Assembly (NCBI RefSeq): GCF_009380215.1 | Contig: NZ_WHUG01000004.1 | Span: forward strand, 124,001 to 188,000 | Source: Rugamonas aquatica | GTDB lineage: Bacteria; Pseudomonadota; Gammaproteobacteria; Burkholderiales; Burkholderiaceae_D | DNA length: 64,000 nucleotides | Direction: 5' to 3' | In this document: piece by piece, positions 24,707 to 34,042 of the stretch | Position numbering within the stretch: position 1 is the stretch's first letter | Layout: the number at the start of each line of letters is the position of its first letter | Program-made: the position numbers and the translations under genes | The notes under the pieces: generated by a model | Database searches by the model: none | Seen by the model: the letters and a program-made list of their open reading frames with translations, nothing else | Told to the model about the DNA's origin: nothing

Positions 24707-25969
24707 ATGACGCCCATGGATATGCGCCTGCCGCAGCAAGACCTCTCCGCCCGCTATGACAAGGTACGCCGCCGTTCGCTGGCGCTGGCCGAACCGCTGA
24801 CCGACGAGGATTGCGGCGCGCAGTCGATGCCGGACGCGAGTCCGATCAAATGGCACCTGGCGCATACGACCTGGTTCTTCGAGACCTTCATCCTGGAGCG
24901 CATGGAGGCGGGCTTTAAGCCATTCCATCCAGCGTTCCGGGTGCTGTTCAATTCCTACTACAACGGCATCGGCGAGAAGCATCCGCGCGCGCAGCGCGGC
25001 CTGTTGACGCGGCCCGCGATGGCGCAGGTGCGTGCCTACCGCGCCGATGTCGATGCCCGCATCACCCGGCTGCTGGCCGGCGATCTGGATGCGGAGCAGC
25101 GCGCGCAACTGGCGATGCTGGTGACGCTGGGCCTGGAGCACGAGCAGCAGCACCAGGAACTGATGCTCACCGATGTCAAGCACCTGCTGGCGCAAAGCGC
25201 GCTGCTGCCCGAGTACATGGCCGTGCCGCTGGCGCGCGCCAAGGCGCCGCCGCCGATGGCGTGGCTGCCGTTCGCTGGCGGGCTGACCGACATCGGCCAT
25301 CAAGGCTCCGGCTTCTGCTTCGACAACGAACTGCCGCGTCACAAGCAGTATGTGGCGCCGTTCGAGCTGGCGTCGCGGCTGGTGACGAACGGCGAGTATC
25401 TGGAGTTCATCGCGGCGGGCGGCTATTTCAATGCCGCGCTGTGGCTGGCCGAGGGCTGGGACTGGGTGCGCAGCCAGAATTTGAATTGTCCTATCTACTG
25501 GCAGCAGGACGAGCAGGGACAGTGGCTTGAGTTCACGCTGCACGGCGCGCAGGCGCTGGACCTGGCGCGGCCTGTCACGCACTTGTCGCTGTTTGAAGCG
25601 GATGCCTACGCCCACTGGGCCGGCGCCCGTTTGCCGACCGAGGCGGAGTGGGAATTCGCCGCCGCGCAGGCGGCTGTGGAAACCGGCACGCTGCATCCGG
25701 CCGGCGCGGCCGGCACGGATGGTTTGCTGCAGATGTTCGGCCATTGCTGGCAGTGGACCAGCAGCAGCTACGCGGCCTATCCCGGCTACCAGAGCGCACC
25801 CGGCGCGCTGGGCGAGTACAACGGCAAGTTCATGATGAACCAGTACGTGCTGCGTGGCTCGTCCTGCGCCACGCCGGACGGCCACGCGCGCGCCAGCTAC
25901 CGCAATTTCTTCCCTGCCGGCGCCCGCTGGCAGTTCACGGGCGTGCGGCTCGCGCGCCTGGCACCGTAG
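24707..25969 (+). CDS. egtB: Ergothioneine biosynthesis sulfoxide synthase EgtB
   Basis: A 420-residue EgtB-type non-heme iron enzyme: an N-terminal DinB-like domain with the iron ligands His in WHLAHTTWFFE (about residues 50-53) and the HEQQH pair (about 145-149), followed by a formylglycine-generating-enzyme-like domain with FDNELPRHKQYV, LPTEAEWEFA and CWQWTSSSYAAY. It oxidatively couples hercynine to a cysteine or gamma-glutamylcysteine sulfur. No egtC or egtE is in the window, so the later C-S lyase step must be elsewhere. It ends 3 bp before the convergent di-heme gene. SenA at 45872 is a paralogue. Confidence 0.92.
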   Translation: MTPMDMRLPQQDLSARYDKVRRRSLALAEPLTDEDCGAQSMPDASPIKWHLAHTTWFFETFILERMEAGFKPFHPAFRVLFNSYYNGIGEKHPRAQRGLLTRPAMAQVRAYRADVDARITRLLAGDLDAEQRAQLAMLVTLGLEHEQQHQELMLTDVKHLLAQSALLPEYMAVPLARAKAPPPMAWLPFAGGLTDIGHQGSGFCFDNELPRHKQYVAPFELASRLVTNGEYLEFIAAGGYFNAALWLAEGWDWVRSQNLNCPIYWQQDEQGQWLEFTLHGAQALDLARPVTHLSLFEADAYAHWAGARLPTEAEWEFAAAQAAVETGTLHPAGAAGTDGLLQMFGHCWQWTSSSYAAYPGYQSAPGALGEYNGKFMMNQYVLRGSSCATPDGHARASYRNFFPAGARWQFTGVRLARLAP

Positions 25970-25972
25970 GCC

Positions 25973-27541
25973 CTACAGCACCTTCAGGAAGGCCGCCAGG
26001 TCGGCCGCTTCCTGCGCGGTGAAGCCGATGCTGAAGCGCTTGTCGTAGAAGGCGACGATGTCTTCTATCGTGTGCACCGAACCATCGTGGAAGTAGGGCG
26101 AGCGTGATTCGATGCCGCGCAGGCTAGGCACTTTGACGCGGCCGATGTCCTTCCATTTCCCCGACAGCATGGCAGCGCCAGGATCGGTGGTCGTCACCGT
26201 CTCGCCGCTGGTGTTGTTGCGCAGCGTGTAGAGCGGCATGTCCGCCGTGCGGCGTGCGCCGTCCGATACGCCGGTATTGAACATGCGGATGACCGAGTGC
26301 GTGCCGGAGTTGGGCGTGTCGTGGCAGCTGGCGCAGGAGCCGCGTTGCAGCGGGCGTCGCAGCTCGTCGTTGAACCCTGCCACGCCGGTGATGTTGAACG
26401 GCTTGTTGTTGAAGATTTGCTCGCCGCGTGCGATGGCGGCGCGGGCCAGGTTCTGGGCGCTGGGAGCTGGCGGCGGTGGAGCAGGGCGGCCGCGCACCGG
26501 CGGTGGCGGCGGGAGCGGGCGGTCCAGGTTGCGCCAGGCGCCGAACATCGCCATCACATTGCGGTTGAAGGGCGCGCCGGTCTGGTAGTCGCCCGATTCG
26601 AGGTCGTTGATGCCGAAGTAGAAGGCGTTGGCCGGCAGCCTGGCCGGGCCGCCCAGCGCGCCGGCGTCGGTCAGGCTGCCGGCGTCGATGGAGCTGATCT
26701 GCGTGGTGAACAGCGTCTTCTCGAAATCGACGATGGCACGCTGCTCTGCGGCGGTCAGGCCTTGCGCCGCTTCGGCGTGGCCGCGCACCGCGCTATTGGA
26801 CTGGTGCAGCAGGCTGGCGTCGACGCTGGCAAAGCACTGGGCGGGCCGCACGTCCTTCAGGCACAGGGTGGAAGTGGCGTCGCTGGCGGTTTCGCGGCTG
26901 TCCCACATGACGCTGCTGGTGAATTTGAGATTGGTGGTCGGCAGCGGGCGGCGGAACAGCGAGAGTTCCTTGGCGCTGGCGTAGTTGTAGGGGTCTTCGG
27001 TTTTTATCAGCGTGAACTCGGCGCCGGTGGGCATGGGCAGGCCGACGCGTATCAGGCCTTTGGTCAGCAGCATGCTGTAGGCGACGCGTTTCTGGTCCAG
27101 CGTGGCCGTCGCGGCCAGTGGTGAGACTGCGCCGTCCACCAGGCGGAACACGGGATCGGTGCCGCCGCTGGCGGTGAAGCGGGCGGCCAGCTTGTCCGGG
27201 CCTATGCTCCAGCCGTTGTCCGCCTGATGGCAGGTGGCGCAGGAGCGGCCGTTGCCGAAGGGTTTGAAGAAGGGATTGGCCGTGTCCACCGAGCCCGCGC
27301 TGCTGAAGGTGAGCGAGGCGCCTTCGTCGTTGGGTACCGGCGCCAGTACGATGGGCGGCGCCGCTGCTGCGGGCGCGGCCTGCACGGTGACGGCGGCGAG
27401 CGTGGTGGATGCGCCCTGTGCGCCGCCTTGCACTACGCGCTGGGTGGTGGTGCTGGTGTTGTCCGCTGTCGGGCTGCTGCCGCCGCAGGCGGCCAGCAGG
27501 GCGGCGATGGCCGGTGCCAGGTAAAGCGCGCGTTGATACAT
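25973..27541 (-). CDS. Di-heme cytochrome c oxidoreductase (CCP/MauG-like)
   Basis: A 522-residue exported lipoprotein. The signal ends with the lipobox LLAACGGS. Two c-type haem sites are seen, CATCH (about residue 93) and CASCH (about residue 390), with nearby Met/His ligand regions, and FNTGVSDGARRTADMPLYTL is typical of the di-heme peroxidase fold. The central linker holds a short Pro-rich run (LPPPPPVRGRPAPPPPAPSA). The start at 27541 follows GGAGACC and fits the signal. Peroxidase or a MauG-like oxidation is inferred. It is divergent from a sensor kinase operon and convergent with egtB. Confidence 0.88.
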   Translation of the reverse strand: MYQRALYLAPAIAALLAACGGSSPTADNTSTTTQRVVQGGAQGASTTLAAVTVQAAPAAAAPPIVLAPVPNDEGASLTFSSAGSVDTANPFFKPFGNGRSCATCHQADNGWSIGPDKLAARFTASGGTDPVFRLVDGAVSPLAATATLDQKRVAYSMLLTKGLIRVGLPMPTGAEFTLIKTEDPYNYASAKELSLFRRPLPTTNLKFTSSVMWDSRETASDATSTLCLKDVRPAQCFASVDASLLHQSNSAVRGHAEAAQGLTAAEQRAIVDFEKTLFTTQISSIDAGSLTDAGALGGPARLPANAFYFGINDLESGDYQTGAPFNRNVMAMFGAWRNLDRPLPPPPPVRGRPAPPPPAPSAQNLARAAIARGEQIFNNKPFNITGVAGFNDELRRPLQRGSCASCHDTPNSGTHSVIRMFNTGVSDGARRTADMPLYTLRNNTSGETVTTTDPGAAMLSGKWKDIGRVKVPSLRGIESRSPYFHDGSVHTIEDIVAFYDKRFSIGFTAQEAADLAAFLKVL

Positions 27542-27694
27542 GGTGGTCTCCGTCTTGTGTGATGACGGTGCGAGATTGCCGCTCAAATGTGTAGAAAAAA
27601 TGAAGGCCGCCGGAGGTGTCGCGTTTTTGCCAGTCCCTCATATTTTCCCCACATTTGGCGGTTATGATGGAGGCATGAAGCCAGTGAGCCAGCC

Positions 27695-29272
27695 ATGCGG
27701 TTGACCATCGCCCGCAAGATCGCGCTGGCGGTGATCGCTATCGTCATCCTGTGCGTGGGCACGATGGCTTGGGTCGCCAGCAGTAATCTCAAGCGCGGTT
27801 TTGTCGCCTATCTCAATGAATTACAGGTGCAGGATTTCGACCAGTTGCGCGAGCTGCTGGAGGAGCGCTATCGCACCGAGGGCAATTTCGACTGGCTGCG
27901 CGGCCAGCCGCGCGCGCTCGGCGAGCTGCTGAACCGGATCACGCCGCGCAGCCAGGTGTTCGAGCCGGATGGCGATGCACGCCGTCCGCATCGGGGCCGT
28001 CGCCCACCACCGCCTCCGCACGCCGGGCCGCCTCCGGAACACGGCGATGAACCTGGCGAGTACGGCGCCCTCCGCCCACCGGAGCGGCGCGATCCGCCAC
28101 CGCCGGAAACCGATCCGCCACCAGCCGATGCGCAATCCGCCGAACCACGGCCAGCCGCGCCGCCGCCACGCCGCAACGATCCGATGGACTTCGCGCAGCG
28201 CATATCCATCACCGACGAGCAGGGACGCAAGTTGATCGGCCCTCCGGACATCCAGGTGGGCGCCGAACGCGCCATCAAGGTTGACGGCGTGGTGGTCGGC
28301 CACATGCGGCTCATGCCGCTGCGGGAGACCGGCGGCGCCGATGCCAGCGCCACCGTCTTCCTGCGCGAGCAGCTGCAATCGATCCTGCTGATGTCCGCGG
28401 TGCTGATCGCCCTCGCCATCCTGGCCGCGATCTGGCTGGCCCGCCATCTGCTGCGGCCCGTGGCCGCGCTGCGCGATGTGACGGCACGCCTGGCGCTGGG
28501 CGAGCTAAGCGCCCGCGCGCCACTGCTGTCGCGCGACGAAGTGGCGGAGCTGGCGCTGCACGTCAACGCCATGGCCGAAGCGCTGGAAGACAGCGAACGC
28601 CAGCGCCGCAAGATGCTGGCCGACGTTTCGCACGAACTGCGCACGCCGCTGACGGTGATACGCGGCGAGATCGAAGCGCTGCTGGACGGCATCCGCCAGG
28701 CCGACGCCAACGCGCTGCAATCGCTCCATGCCGAGGTGCTGCGCCTGAACAAACTGGTCGACGACCTGCACCAGTTGACGATGGCCGATGCCGGCGACCT
28801 GCACTACCACTGGCATGAACTGAACCTCGGCGAACTGCTGCGGCCTACCCTGGAGCGTTACCAGCCGCGCGCGCAGAAGTGCGGCCTGGACCTGAGCTGG
28901 AGCCTGCCGTCCGTGCCGCTGGTGCTGCAGGGCGATGCGGGCCGCTTGCAGCAAGTCGTCACCAATCTGCTGGAAAACAGCCTGCGCTACACCGACAGCG
29001 GCGGGCAGATCGTGGTCGCGCTGAGCAGCGCTGGCGGCCATGCGGAGATCATGGTGGAAGACAGCGCCCCAGGCGTGCCCTCGGACGTCCTCGGCAGCAT
29101 CTTCGAACGCCTGTACCGCGTGGATGGCGCCCGTACGCGTGAACGCGGCGGCAGTGGTCTGGGTCTGGCGATCTGCAAGGCGCTGGTGGAAGCGCACGGC
29201 GGTAGCCTAGCCGCCGCGCCGTCCGTGCTGGGCGGCGTGAAAATGGTGATGCGTCTGCCGCTGAAAAAATAG
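27695..29272 (+). CDS. Sensor histidine kinase with proline-rich periplasmic loop (BaeS-like)
   Basis: A 525-residue two-component kinase. TM1 is near residues 8-28 and TM2 near 226-250 (ILLMSAVLIALAILAAIWLA); a HAMP domain follows, then the H-box MLADVSHELRTPLTVIRGEI, N-box VVTNLLENSLRYTDSG and G-boxes around GGSGLGLAICKALVEAHGG. The periplasmic loop carries a tract of about 80 residues rich in Pro and charged residues (for example PPERRDPPPPETDPPPADAQ), which is unusual for a sensor domain. It is followed after 10 bp by its OmpR-type regulator. The overall architecture resembles BaeS; an envelope-stress signal is inferred only from that similarity. Confidence 0.9.
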   Translation: MRLTIARKIALAVIAIVILCVGTMAWVASSNLKRGFVAYLNELQVQDFDQLRELLEERYRTEGNFDWLRGQPRALGELLNRITPRSQVFEPDGDARRPHRGRRPPPPPHAGPPPEHGDEPGEYGALRPPERRDPPPPETDPPPADAQSAEPRPAAPPPRRNDPMDFAQRISITDEQGRKLIGPPDIQVGAERAIKVDGVVVGHMRLMPLRETGGADASATVFLREQLQSILLMSAVLIALAILAAIWLARHLLRPVAALRDVTARLALGELSARAPLLSRDEVAELALHVNAMAEALEDSERQRRKMLADVSHELRTPLTVIRGEIEALLDGIRQADANALQSLHAEVLRLNKLVDDLHQLTMADAGDLHYHWHELNLGELLRPTLERYQPRAQKCGLDLSWSLPSVPLVLQGDAGRLQQVVTNLLENSLRYTDSGGQIVVALSSAGGHAEIMVEDSAPGVPSDVLGSIFERLYRVDGARTRERGGSGLGLAICKALVEAHGGSLAAAPSVLGGVKMVMRLPLKK

Positions 29273-29282
29273 GAGCAAGCAC

Positions 29283-29972
29283 GTGCCCAATATCCTGATC
29301 GTCGAAGACGACGCCAAAATCGCCGCGCTGCTGGCGGACTACATGAGCAACGCCGGCTGGCAGACCTGCTGCATCGCCGACGGCCGCAGCGCCGTGGGCA
29401 TCATCCGCGACGGCGGCGTCGACCTGGTGCTGCTGGACCTGATGCTGCCGGAGCTGGACGGCATAGGCGTCTGCCGCGAGGTGCGCGCGTTCTCGCAGGT
29501 GCCCATCATCATGCTGACCGCGCGCGTGGACGAGATAGACCGCCTGCTAGGCCTGGACAGCGGCGCCGATGACTATGTCTGCAAGCCGTTCAGCCCACGC
29601 GAAGTGGTGGCGCGCGTGCGCGTGCATTTGCGCCGCAGCGGGGCAGGGATGTCGCAGCCGCCGTCGATGCCGCCTGTATCGGCCACACCGGCCTCGCCGT
29701 TCCAGATCGACCGCGCCGGCATGCGCGTGCTGCACAACGGCGCCGCGCTGGCGCTGACGCCGTTGGAGTACCGCCTGCTGGCGGAGCTGATCGACAATCC
29801 CAGCCGCGTCTACACGCGGCAGCAGCTGCTGGACTTCGCCCATCAGGACCAGCGCGACATCAGCGACCGCACCGTCGATTCGCACATCAAGAACATCCGC
29901 CGCAAGCTGCCGGACGCCGAATGCCTGCAATCGGTCTACGGCGTAGGTTACCGTTTCGAGCTGCCGCTATAA
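29283..29972 (+). CDS. OmpR-family response regulator (BaeR-like)
   Basis: A 229-residue regulator: receiver domain with phospho-acceptor Asp at about residue 52 (LVLLDLMLPELDGIGV), Thr in IIMLTARVDEIDRLLGLDSG and Lys in DYVCKPFSP. After a Pro/Ser-rich linker comes a Trans_Reg_C winged helix (LTPLEYRLLAELIDNPSRV, then SDRTVDSHIKNIRRKLPDAE and YGVGYRFELPL). The GTG start at 29283 lies 10 bp after the kinase stop, with AGGAGCAAGC before it. It should bind DNA as a dimer when phosphorylated by the preceding kinase. Confidence 0.93.
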   Translation: MPNILIVEDDAKIAALLADYMSNAGWQTCCIADGRSAVGIIRDGGVDLVLLDLMLPELDGIGVCREVRAFSQVPIIMLTARVDEIDRLLGLDSGADDYVCKPFSPREVVARVRVHLRRSGAGMSQPPSMPPVSATPASPFQIDRAGMRVLHNGAALALTPLEYRLLAELIDNPSRVYTRQQLLDFAHQDQRDISDRTVDSHIKNIRRKLPDAECLQSVYGVGYRFELPL

Positions 29973-30001
29973 TTGGCGATTCACTAATAGCCGGGAGCAC
30001 C

Positions 30002-30529
30002 ATGGTCATCCGCCGTTTGGTTTCATCCGACGCATCCGCGTTTCAGTCGCTGCGGTTGCAGGGCTTGCGCTTGTCGGCGTCCGCTTTCGGTTCCAGCTAC
30101 GAAGAGGAATGCGATACGCCGCTGTCAACGATAGAGGCCAGGTTTGCGCCGGACTCCGGCCGCAATATGTTCGGCGCCTTTGATGGCGATGAACTGGTCG
30201 GCATCGTCGGCGTAGGGCGCGAGACCGCGCTCAAGGTGCGGCACAAGGCTTTTGTGCGCGCCATGTACGTCGCACAGACCCACCGCGGCCGTGGCCTGGG
30301 GCGGCAGCTGATGGAGCATGCGCTGGCGTTTGCGGCGACGATGCAGGGCGTTCAGCGTATGACGATCTCTGTCACCGCCGGCAATGCGGAAGCGGTCGGC
30401 CTGTATGAATCGCTGGGCTTCAAGGAGTTCGGCCGCGAGCCCGATTCGATGATCGTCGATGGCGAGTTTTATGACGAGATCATGATGTCGCGTGCGCTCG
30501 CCGCTACGCCACCAGCCGGAACTGACTGA
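30002..30529 (+). CDS. GNAT family N-acetyltransferase
   Basis: A 175-residue GNAT protein: [20 protein letters not shown] at the start, acetyl-CoA-binding motif A with [20 protein letters not shown] (Q/RxxGxG/A pattern), then [21 protein letters not shown] as motif B. Substrate unknown; small molecules or protein N-termini are options. The ATG at 30002 follows GGGAGCACC. The 3' end overlaps the convergent chemoreceptor gene by 26 bp. It is not obviously part of the preceding two-component operon but follows it by only 29 bp. Confidence 0.88.
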   Translation: MVIRRLVSSDASAFQSLRLQGLRLSASAFGSSYEEECDTPLSTIEARFAPDSGRNMFGAFDGDELVGIVGVGRETALKVRHKAFVRAMYVAQTHRGRGLGRQLMEHALAFAATMQGVQRMTISVTAGNAEAVGLYESLGFKEFGREPDSMIVDGEFYDEIMMSRALAATPPAGTD

Positions 30530-32051
30530 CCACCTGATTCAACTGGCCGGCCTGGTCCTGCATGGCCGCCGCCGCTGCCGCCGCCTGTTCGACCAGCGCT
30601 GCGTTCTGCTGCGTCACCTGGTCCATCTGGCTGATGGCGATGTTGATCTGTTCGATGCCGCCGGTCTGCTCGCGGTTGGCCAGCGTGATCTCGCCGACGA
30701 TGTCGGTCACTTTGCGCACGCTGTCCTGCACCTCGTTCATGGTGCTGCCGGCCAGGTCGACCAGGCGGGCGCCTGCCGCCACCTTGTCCACTGAATCGTC
30801 GATCAGCGTCTTGATTTCCTTGGCCGCGCTGGCCGAGCGTTGCGCCAGGTTGCGCACTTCCGACGCCACCACCGCGAAGCCGCGACCCTGCTCTCCTGCG
30901 CGCGCCGCCTCCACCGCTGCATTCAGCGCGAGGATGTTGGTCTGGAAGGCGATGCCGTCGATGACGCCGATGATGTCGACGATCTTGCGAGACGAATCGT
31001 TGATCGAGTTCATGGTGCCAACCACCTGCGCCACGACTTCGCCGCCGCGCTGCGCCACCTGCGAGGCAGACTGCGCCAGCTCGTTGGCCTGATGAGCGTT
31101 GGCGGCGTTCTGCTTGACGGTGCTGGTCAGCTCCTCCATCGAAGCGGCGGTTTCCTCCAGCGAGCTCGCTTGCTGCTCGGTACGCGAAGACAGGTCCATA
31201 TTCCCGCTGGCGATTTCCGCTGAGGCGGTGGTGATGGCGCCGGTGCCGTTGCGCACGCGGCCGACGATGTTGGCGAGGTTGTCGTTCATCTTGCCCAGCT
31301 CCCCTAGCAGCTGGCCCATTTCGTCGCGCTGGTCGTTGGTGATGCGGGAGGTCAGGTCGCCCGACGCCACTGCGCGCGCCATCTTCAGCGCGTGGCCGAT
31401 AGGATCGGTGATCGAACGCGTCACGCGCCAGGCGAAGGCCAGGCCCAGCGCCAGCGCCACGATGCCCAGCCAGGCCATCATCTGGCCGGCCATGGAGATG
31501 TCGTGCTTGACCAGTTCACCGTTGGCGGTTGCCACGGTCTTCTGCAGGTCCGCCAGCTGGCGTATGCTGGCCTGCACCTTGGCCAGTTTGGGCAGCATGT
31601 CGGTGCGCAGCACCTCCTGCGCTTCATCGCGCTTGCCGTCGGCCAGGATTTTGGAGACGCGCGTGAAGGACGCCACGTAGGCTTTGCGTTGCTCGCGTAT
31701 GGTCGCCAGCAGGGCCTTGCCTTCGTCGGTGTAGAGCAGGGCGTCCAGCGTTTCGAGCGCGTCGCTGATGGTCTTCTTGTTGACGTCCATTTCGCGCTGG
31801 ATGTCGGCCGTGCGCGCGGGGTCGGGCGCGGTGAACAGCTCCAGCGTCAGCGCCGCGTTGGCACGGGTGGTGCTGCCGACGGTGGCCGCCGCATCGGCCT
31901 TGACCCAGTCCTTGTCGATGATGGTCGCATTGAGCTGGCTGATGCTGCTCAGCCTTTGCAGACCGACGCCTATCAGTATGGCCATCAACACCAGCACTGC
32001 ACCAAATGCGACAGCCAAACGCACACCGATTTTCAGGTTCGAGATATTCAT
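30504..32051 (-). CDS. Methyl-accepting chemotaxis protein
   Basis: A 515-residue chemoreceptor: TM1 at residues 10-30 ([20 protein letters not shown]), a four-helix-bundle-type periplasmic domain ([24 protein letters not shown] repeats), TM2 near 195-215 ([20 protein letters not shown]), HAMP, and the conserved cytoplasmic hairpin tip [20 protein letters not shown] then [20 protein letters not shown]. Adaptation helices flank it. Upstream in-frame codons to 32123 are less likely. The ligand is unknown. The gene overlaps the convergent GNAT gene. Confidence 0.93.
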   Translation of the reverse strand: MNISNLKIGVRLAVAFGAVLVLMAILIGVGLQRLSSISQLNATIIDKDWVKADAAATVGSTTRANAALTLELFTAPDPARTADIQREMDVNKKTISDALETLDALLYTDEGKALLATIREQRKAYVASFTRVSKILADGKRDEAQEVLRTDMLPKLAKVQASIRQLADLQKTVATANGELVKHDISMAGQMMAWLGIVALALGLAFAWRVTRSITDPIGHALKMARAVASGDLTSRITNDQRDEMGQLLGELGKMNDNLANIVGRVRNGTGAITTASAEIASGNMDLSSRTEQQASSLEETAASMEELTSTVKQNAANAHQANELAQSASQVAQRGGEVVAQVVGTMNSINDSSRKIVDIIGVIDGIAFQTNILALNAAVEAARAGEQGRGFAVVASEVRNLAQRSASAAKEIKTLIDDSVDKVAAGARLVDLAGSTMNEVQDSVRKVTDIVGEITLANREQTGGIEQINIAISQMDQVTQQNAALVEQAAAAAAAMQDQAGQLNQVVSQFRLVA

Positions 32052-32187
32052 GCACGACTCCATGAGGGCACCAGGCGAGAATCCAGTATAGCGAGAATGG
32101 TGCGGTGCGACATCGCTCATCAACGCTGGTGTTGCGCGGGGTAGACGAAGCGTAGTATCTTGGCATTTTTGTCATTTGGAGCAGCAC

Positions 32188-33186
32188 GTGCTGACACGCC
32201 TGCGCGCAGGATTGAAAACGGCTTTTCTGGGAACCGTCACCGCCACGGCGGCATGCGCGCGCACCAGCGTGGAGACGCTCGCGCGGCCCGAGGGAATGCG
32301 CCGCTACCTGCTGGCGCAACCCGGGCGGCGCTTGCCGGGCAAGCGGCCGTTGGTGATCGTGCTGCATGGTGCTGGTGCTTCGGCCGAGCAGGTGATGGGG
32401 CAGGCGTTTCCGCCGTCGCCGCTGTCGGTCTGGCTGGAGATCGCCGAACGCGAAGGGCTGCTGGTGATCGCGCCCGATGCCGGCGCAGGTGGTTGGAGCG
32501 ACTGCTTTGCTAGCAAGGAGAAAGTCGAGAAGAAGGACGATGTCGCGCTGCTCTCGGCGTTGATCGACAAGGCGGTCGCCGAATACGACGCCGATGCGGA
32601 GCGCGTTTATCTGATCGGCGTGTCCCGTGGCGGCCATCTGACCTACCGCGCGGCGGTCGAGATCCCGCACAAGCTGGCGGCGTTTTCCACCATCGTTTCC
32701 GGCATGCCGCCGCCGCACGCGGCGCCAGCGCCCACGGCGCCGCTGCCGGCGCTGTTCTTCGGCTGCACGGCCGATCCGCTGATGCCTTACCGGGGCGGCA
32801 AATACTTTTACATGCTGGGTTTCCTGGACCCGATCAGCAGCATCGACGACAGCGTGCGGACATGGCGCGAGCTGGCCGGCCTTTCCGATGAACCCCGCGT
32901 GCAGCAGATCCCGCATCGCCACGAGTGGGACTGGACGCGGGTGACGCGCTACATGTGGGGCGACGCTGCAGACGGGTTGCAAGTGGGGTTGTACAAGATC
33001 GAAAATGGCGGCCATGCGGAGCCAAGTCCCAGCAGGCGCTATCCCTCGCTGATAAGCAAGCTGGCAGGCGCGCAGAACGCCGATCTCGAAGTGGCGGAAG
33101 CCGCCTGGGAATTCTTCAGGGAGAAGCGGGCGGCGCTTGCCGCCCGCGAGGCCGCCTTTACTTCTGCTTGTCCAGCACTTCCATGA
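32188..33186 (+). CDS. Alpha/beta-hydrolase, PHB depolymerase/LpqC-like
   Basis: A 332-residue hydrolase. The GTG at 32188 follows TTGGAGC and starts a possible signal region (LKTAFLGTVTATAACA). Fold motifs: PLVIVLHGAGASAEQVMGQ (oxyanion), the nucleophile elbow LIGVSRGGHLTYRAAVEI with Ser, FFGCTADPLMPYRGG (Asp region) and GGHAEPSPSRR (His). This is the pattern of esterase/PHB depolymerase (LpqC) proteins. The stop is 3' of a 9-bp hairpin at 33126-33147, and the end overlaps the convergent hydrolase by 29 bp. The natural ester substrate is unknown. Confidence 0.85.
   Translation: MLTRLRAGLKTAFLGTVTATAACARTSVETLARPEGMRRYLLAQPGRRLPGKRPLVIVLHGAGASAEQVMGQAFPPSPLSVWLEIAEREGLLVIAPDAGAGGWSDCFASKEKVEKKDDVALLSALIDKAVAEYDADAERVYLIGVSRGGHLTYRAAVEIPHKLAAFSTIVSGMPPPHAAPAPTAPLPALFFGCTADPLMPYRGGKYFYMLGFLDPISSIDDSVRTWRELAGLSDEPRVQQIPHRHEWDWTRVTRYMWGDAADGLQVGLYKIENGGHAEPSPSRRYPSLISKLAGAQNADLEVAEAAWEFFREKRAALAAREAAFTSACPALP
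33126..33147. terminator. GC-rich hairpin at convergent gene ends
   Basis: GCGGGCGGC at 33126-33134 pairs perfectly with GCCGCCCGC at 33139-33147 around a 4-nt loop. It lies inside the end of the plus-strand hydrolase and just beyond the stop of the minus-strand one. There is no clear T-run on either side, so termination is weakly supported. Confidence 0.35.
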
Positions 33187-33955
33187 TGGCGGCGGTGATG
33201 GTCGCCGGTTCGCCATGCGCCACTTCGCTCACCGGCATGTCGCCAAAAGGCTTGCGCGCTGCGCGCATCTGGCTTGCGCTGGTCTCCAGGCTGTCAAGCT
33301 CGGAGGCGCGGGCGCGCCAGTAGGTAGGCCGCGCTGACTGCGCCGCCTGGGCCGCCGCCAGGCGCGGGCCGATTTCCCCATTGATGGTGGTGGCCGGATA
33401 AGCGCAGCCGGCGCCGGTCTTGCCCTGTTCCGCCGCGTTCAGGCAGGCCAGCGCCGCTTCCAGATTGGTGGCGCGGTCTGCGGGCAGCGCATCTTCATGC
33501 ATCGCGTCCACCAGCACCAGGCCGGTGACGGCGCCGCGTGAGCGCAGCGCGTAGTGCTGCGCCACCATGGCGCCGTAGCCCGCGCCCACCACCACGAAGG
33601 GCGCATCCAGATGGGCGTTCTTGATCAGGAAGTTCAAGTCCTTGCTGGCGTTGGCGACCGTCGATGCGCGCATGATCGGATCGCTGGCGCCTATGCCAGC
33701 GCGATCGTAGACGCAGGCGCGCGTGCGCTTGGCCACTTCCGGCAGCACCGCCGACCAATCCCATCCTGCGCGGCCGCTGTCGGCTTCAAACAGCACCGTC
33801 GGTGATCCCTTGCCGGTGCAGTACATATTGAGTTTGCGGCCGCCGACATCGACCTTGATTTGTGCGCCGGCCAGTGCGTCCTGGCCGACAGGTGGCGTTG
33901 CGTGGGCAGCTGCGACCGTCAGCAGGAGGGCGGCGGAGAGAGCGAAATGGTTCAT
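33158..33955 (-). CDS. Alpha/beta-hydrolase, exported
   Basis: A 265-residue hydrolase with a signal peptide (NHFALSAALLLTVAAAHATP). Motifs: VLFEADSGRAGWDWSAVLPE, ACVYDRAGIGASDPI, and the elbow VVVGAGYGAMVAQHYALRSR, where the usual nucleophile position GxSxG reads GAGYGAM. The Ser is therefore replaced by Tyr or lies elsewhere, which makes activity doubtful. Asp and His segments include LVLVDAMHEDALP and MPVSEVAHGEPATI. It is convergent with the LpqC-like gene and downstream of leuA on the same strand. Confidence 0.75.
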   Translation of the reverse strand: MNHFALSAALLLTVAAAHATPPVGQDALAGAQIKVDVGGRKLNMYCTGKGSPTVLFEADSGRAGWDWSAVLPEVAKRTRACVYDRAGIGASDPIMRASTVANASKDLNFLIKNAHLDAPFVVVGAGYGAMVAQHYALRSRGAVTGLVLVDAMHEDALPADRATNLEAALACLNAAEQGKTGAGCAYPATTINGEIGPRLAAAQAAQSARPTYWRARASELDSLETSASQMRAARKPFGDMPVSEVAHGEPATITAAIMEVLDKQK

Positions 33956-33981
33956 GGATAGGAATGAGATGGATGGTGAAA

Positions 33982-34002
33982 GGGCGCCCTCGTGGGGCGC
34001 CC
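33982..34002 (-). terminator. Candidate leuA transcription terminator
   Basis: The palindromic octamer GGGCGCCC occurs at 33982-33989 and 33995-34002 and can form an 8-bp stem with a 5-nt loop. On the minus strand, the sense of leuA, the hairpin is followed by TTTCACC, and it starts 41 bp after the leuA stop. Confidence 0.5.
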
Positions 34003-34042
34003 ATCAGAATCCGGCTCTGGCGGCAGCTGGCCGGTGCGGGGA

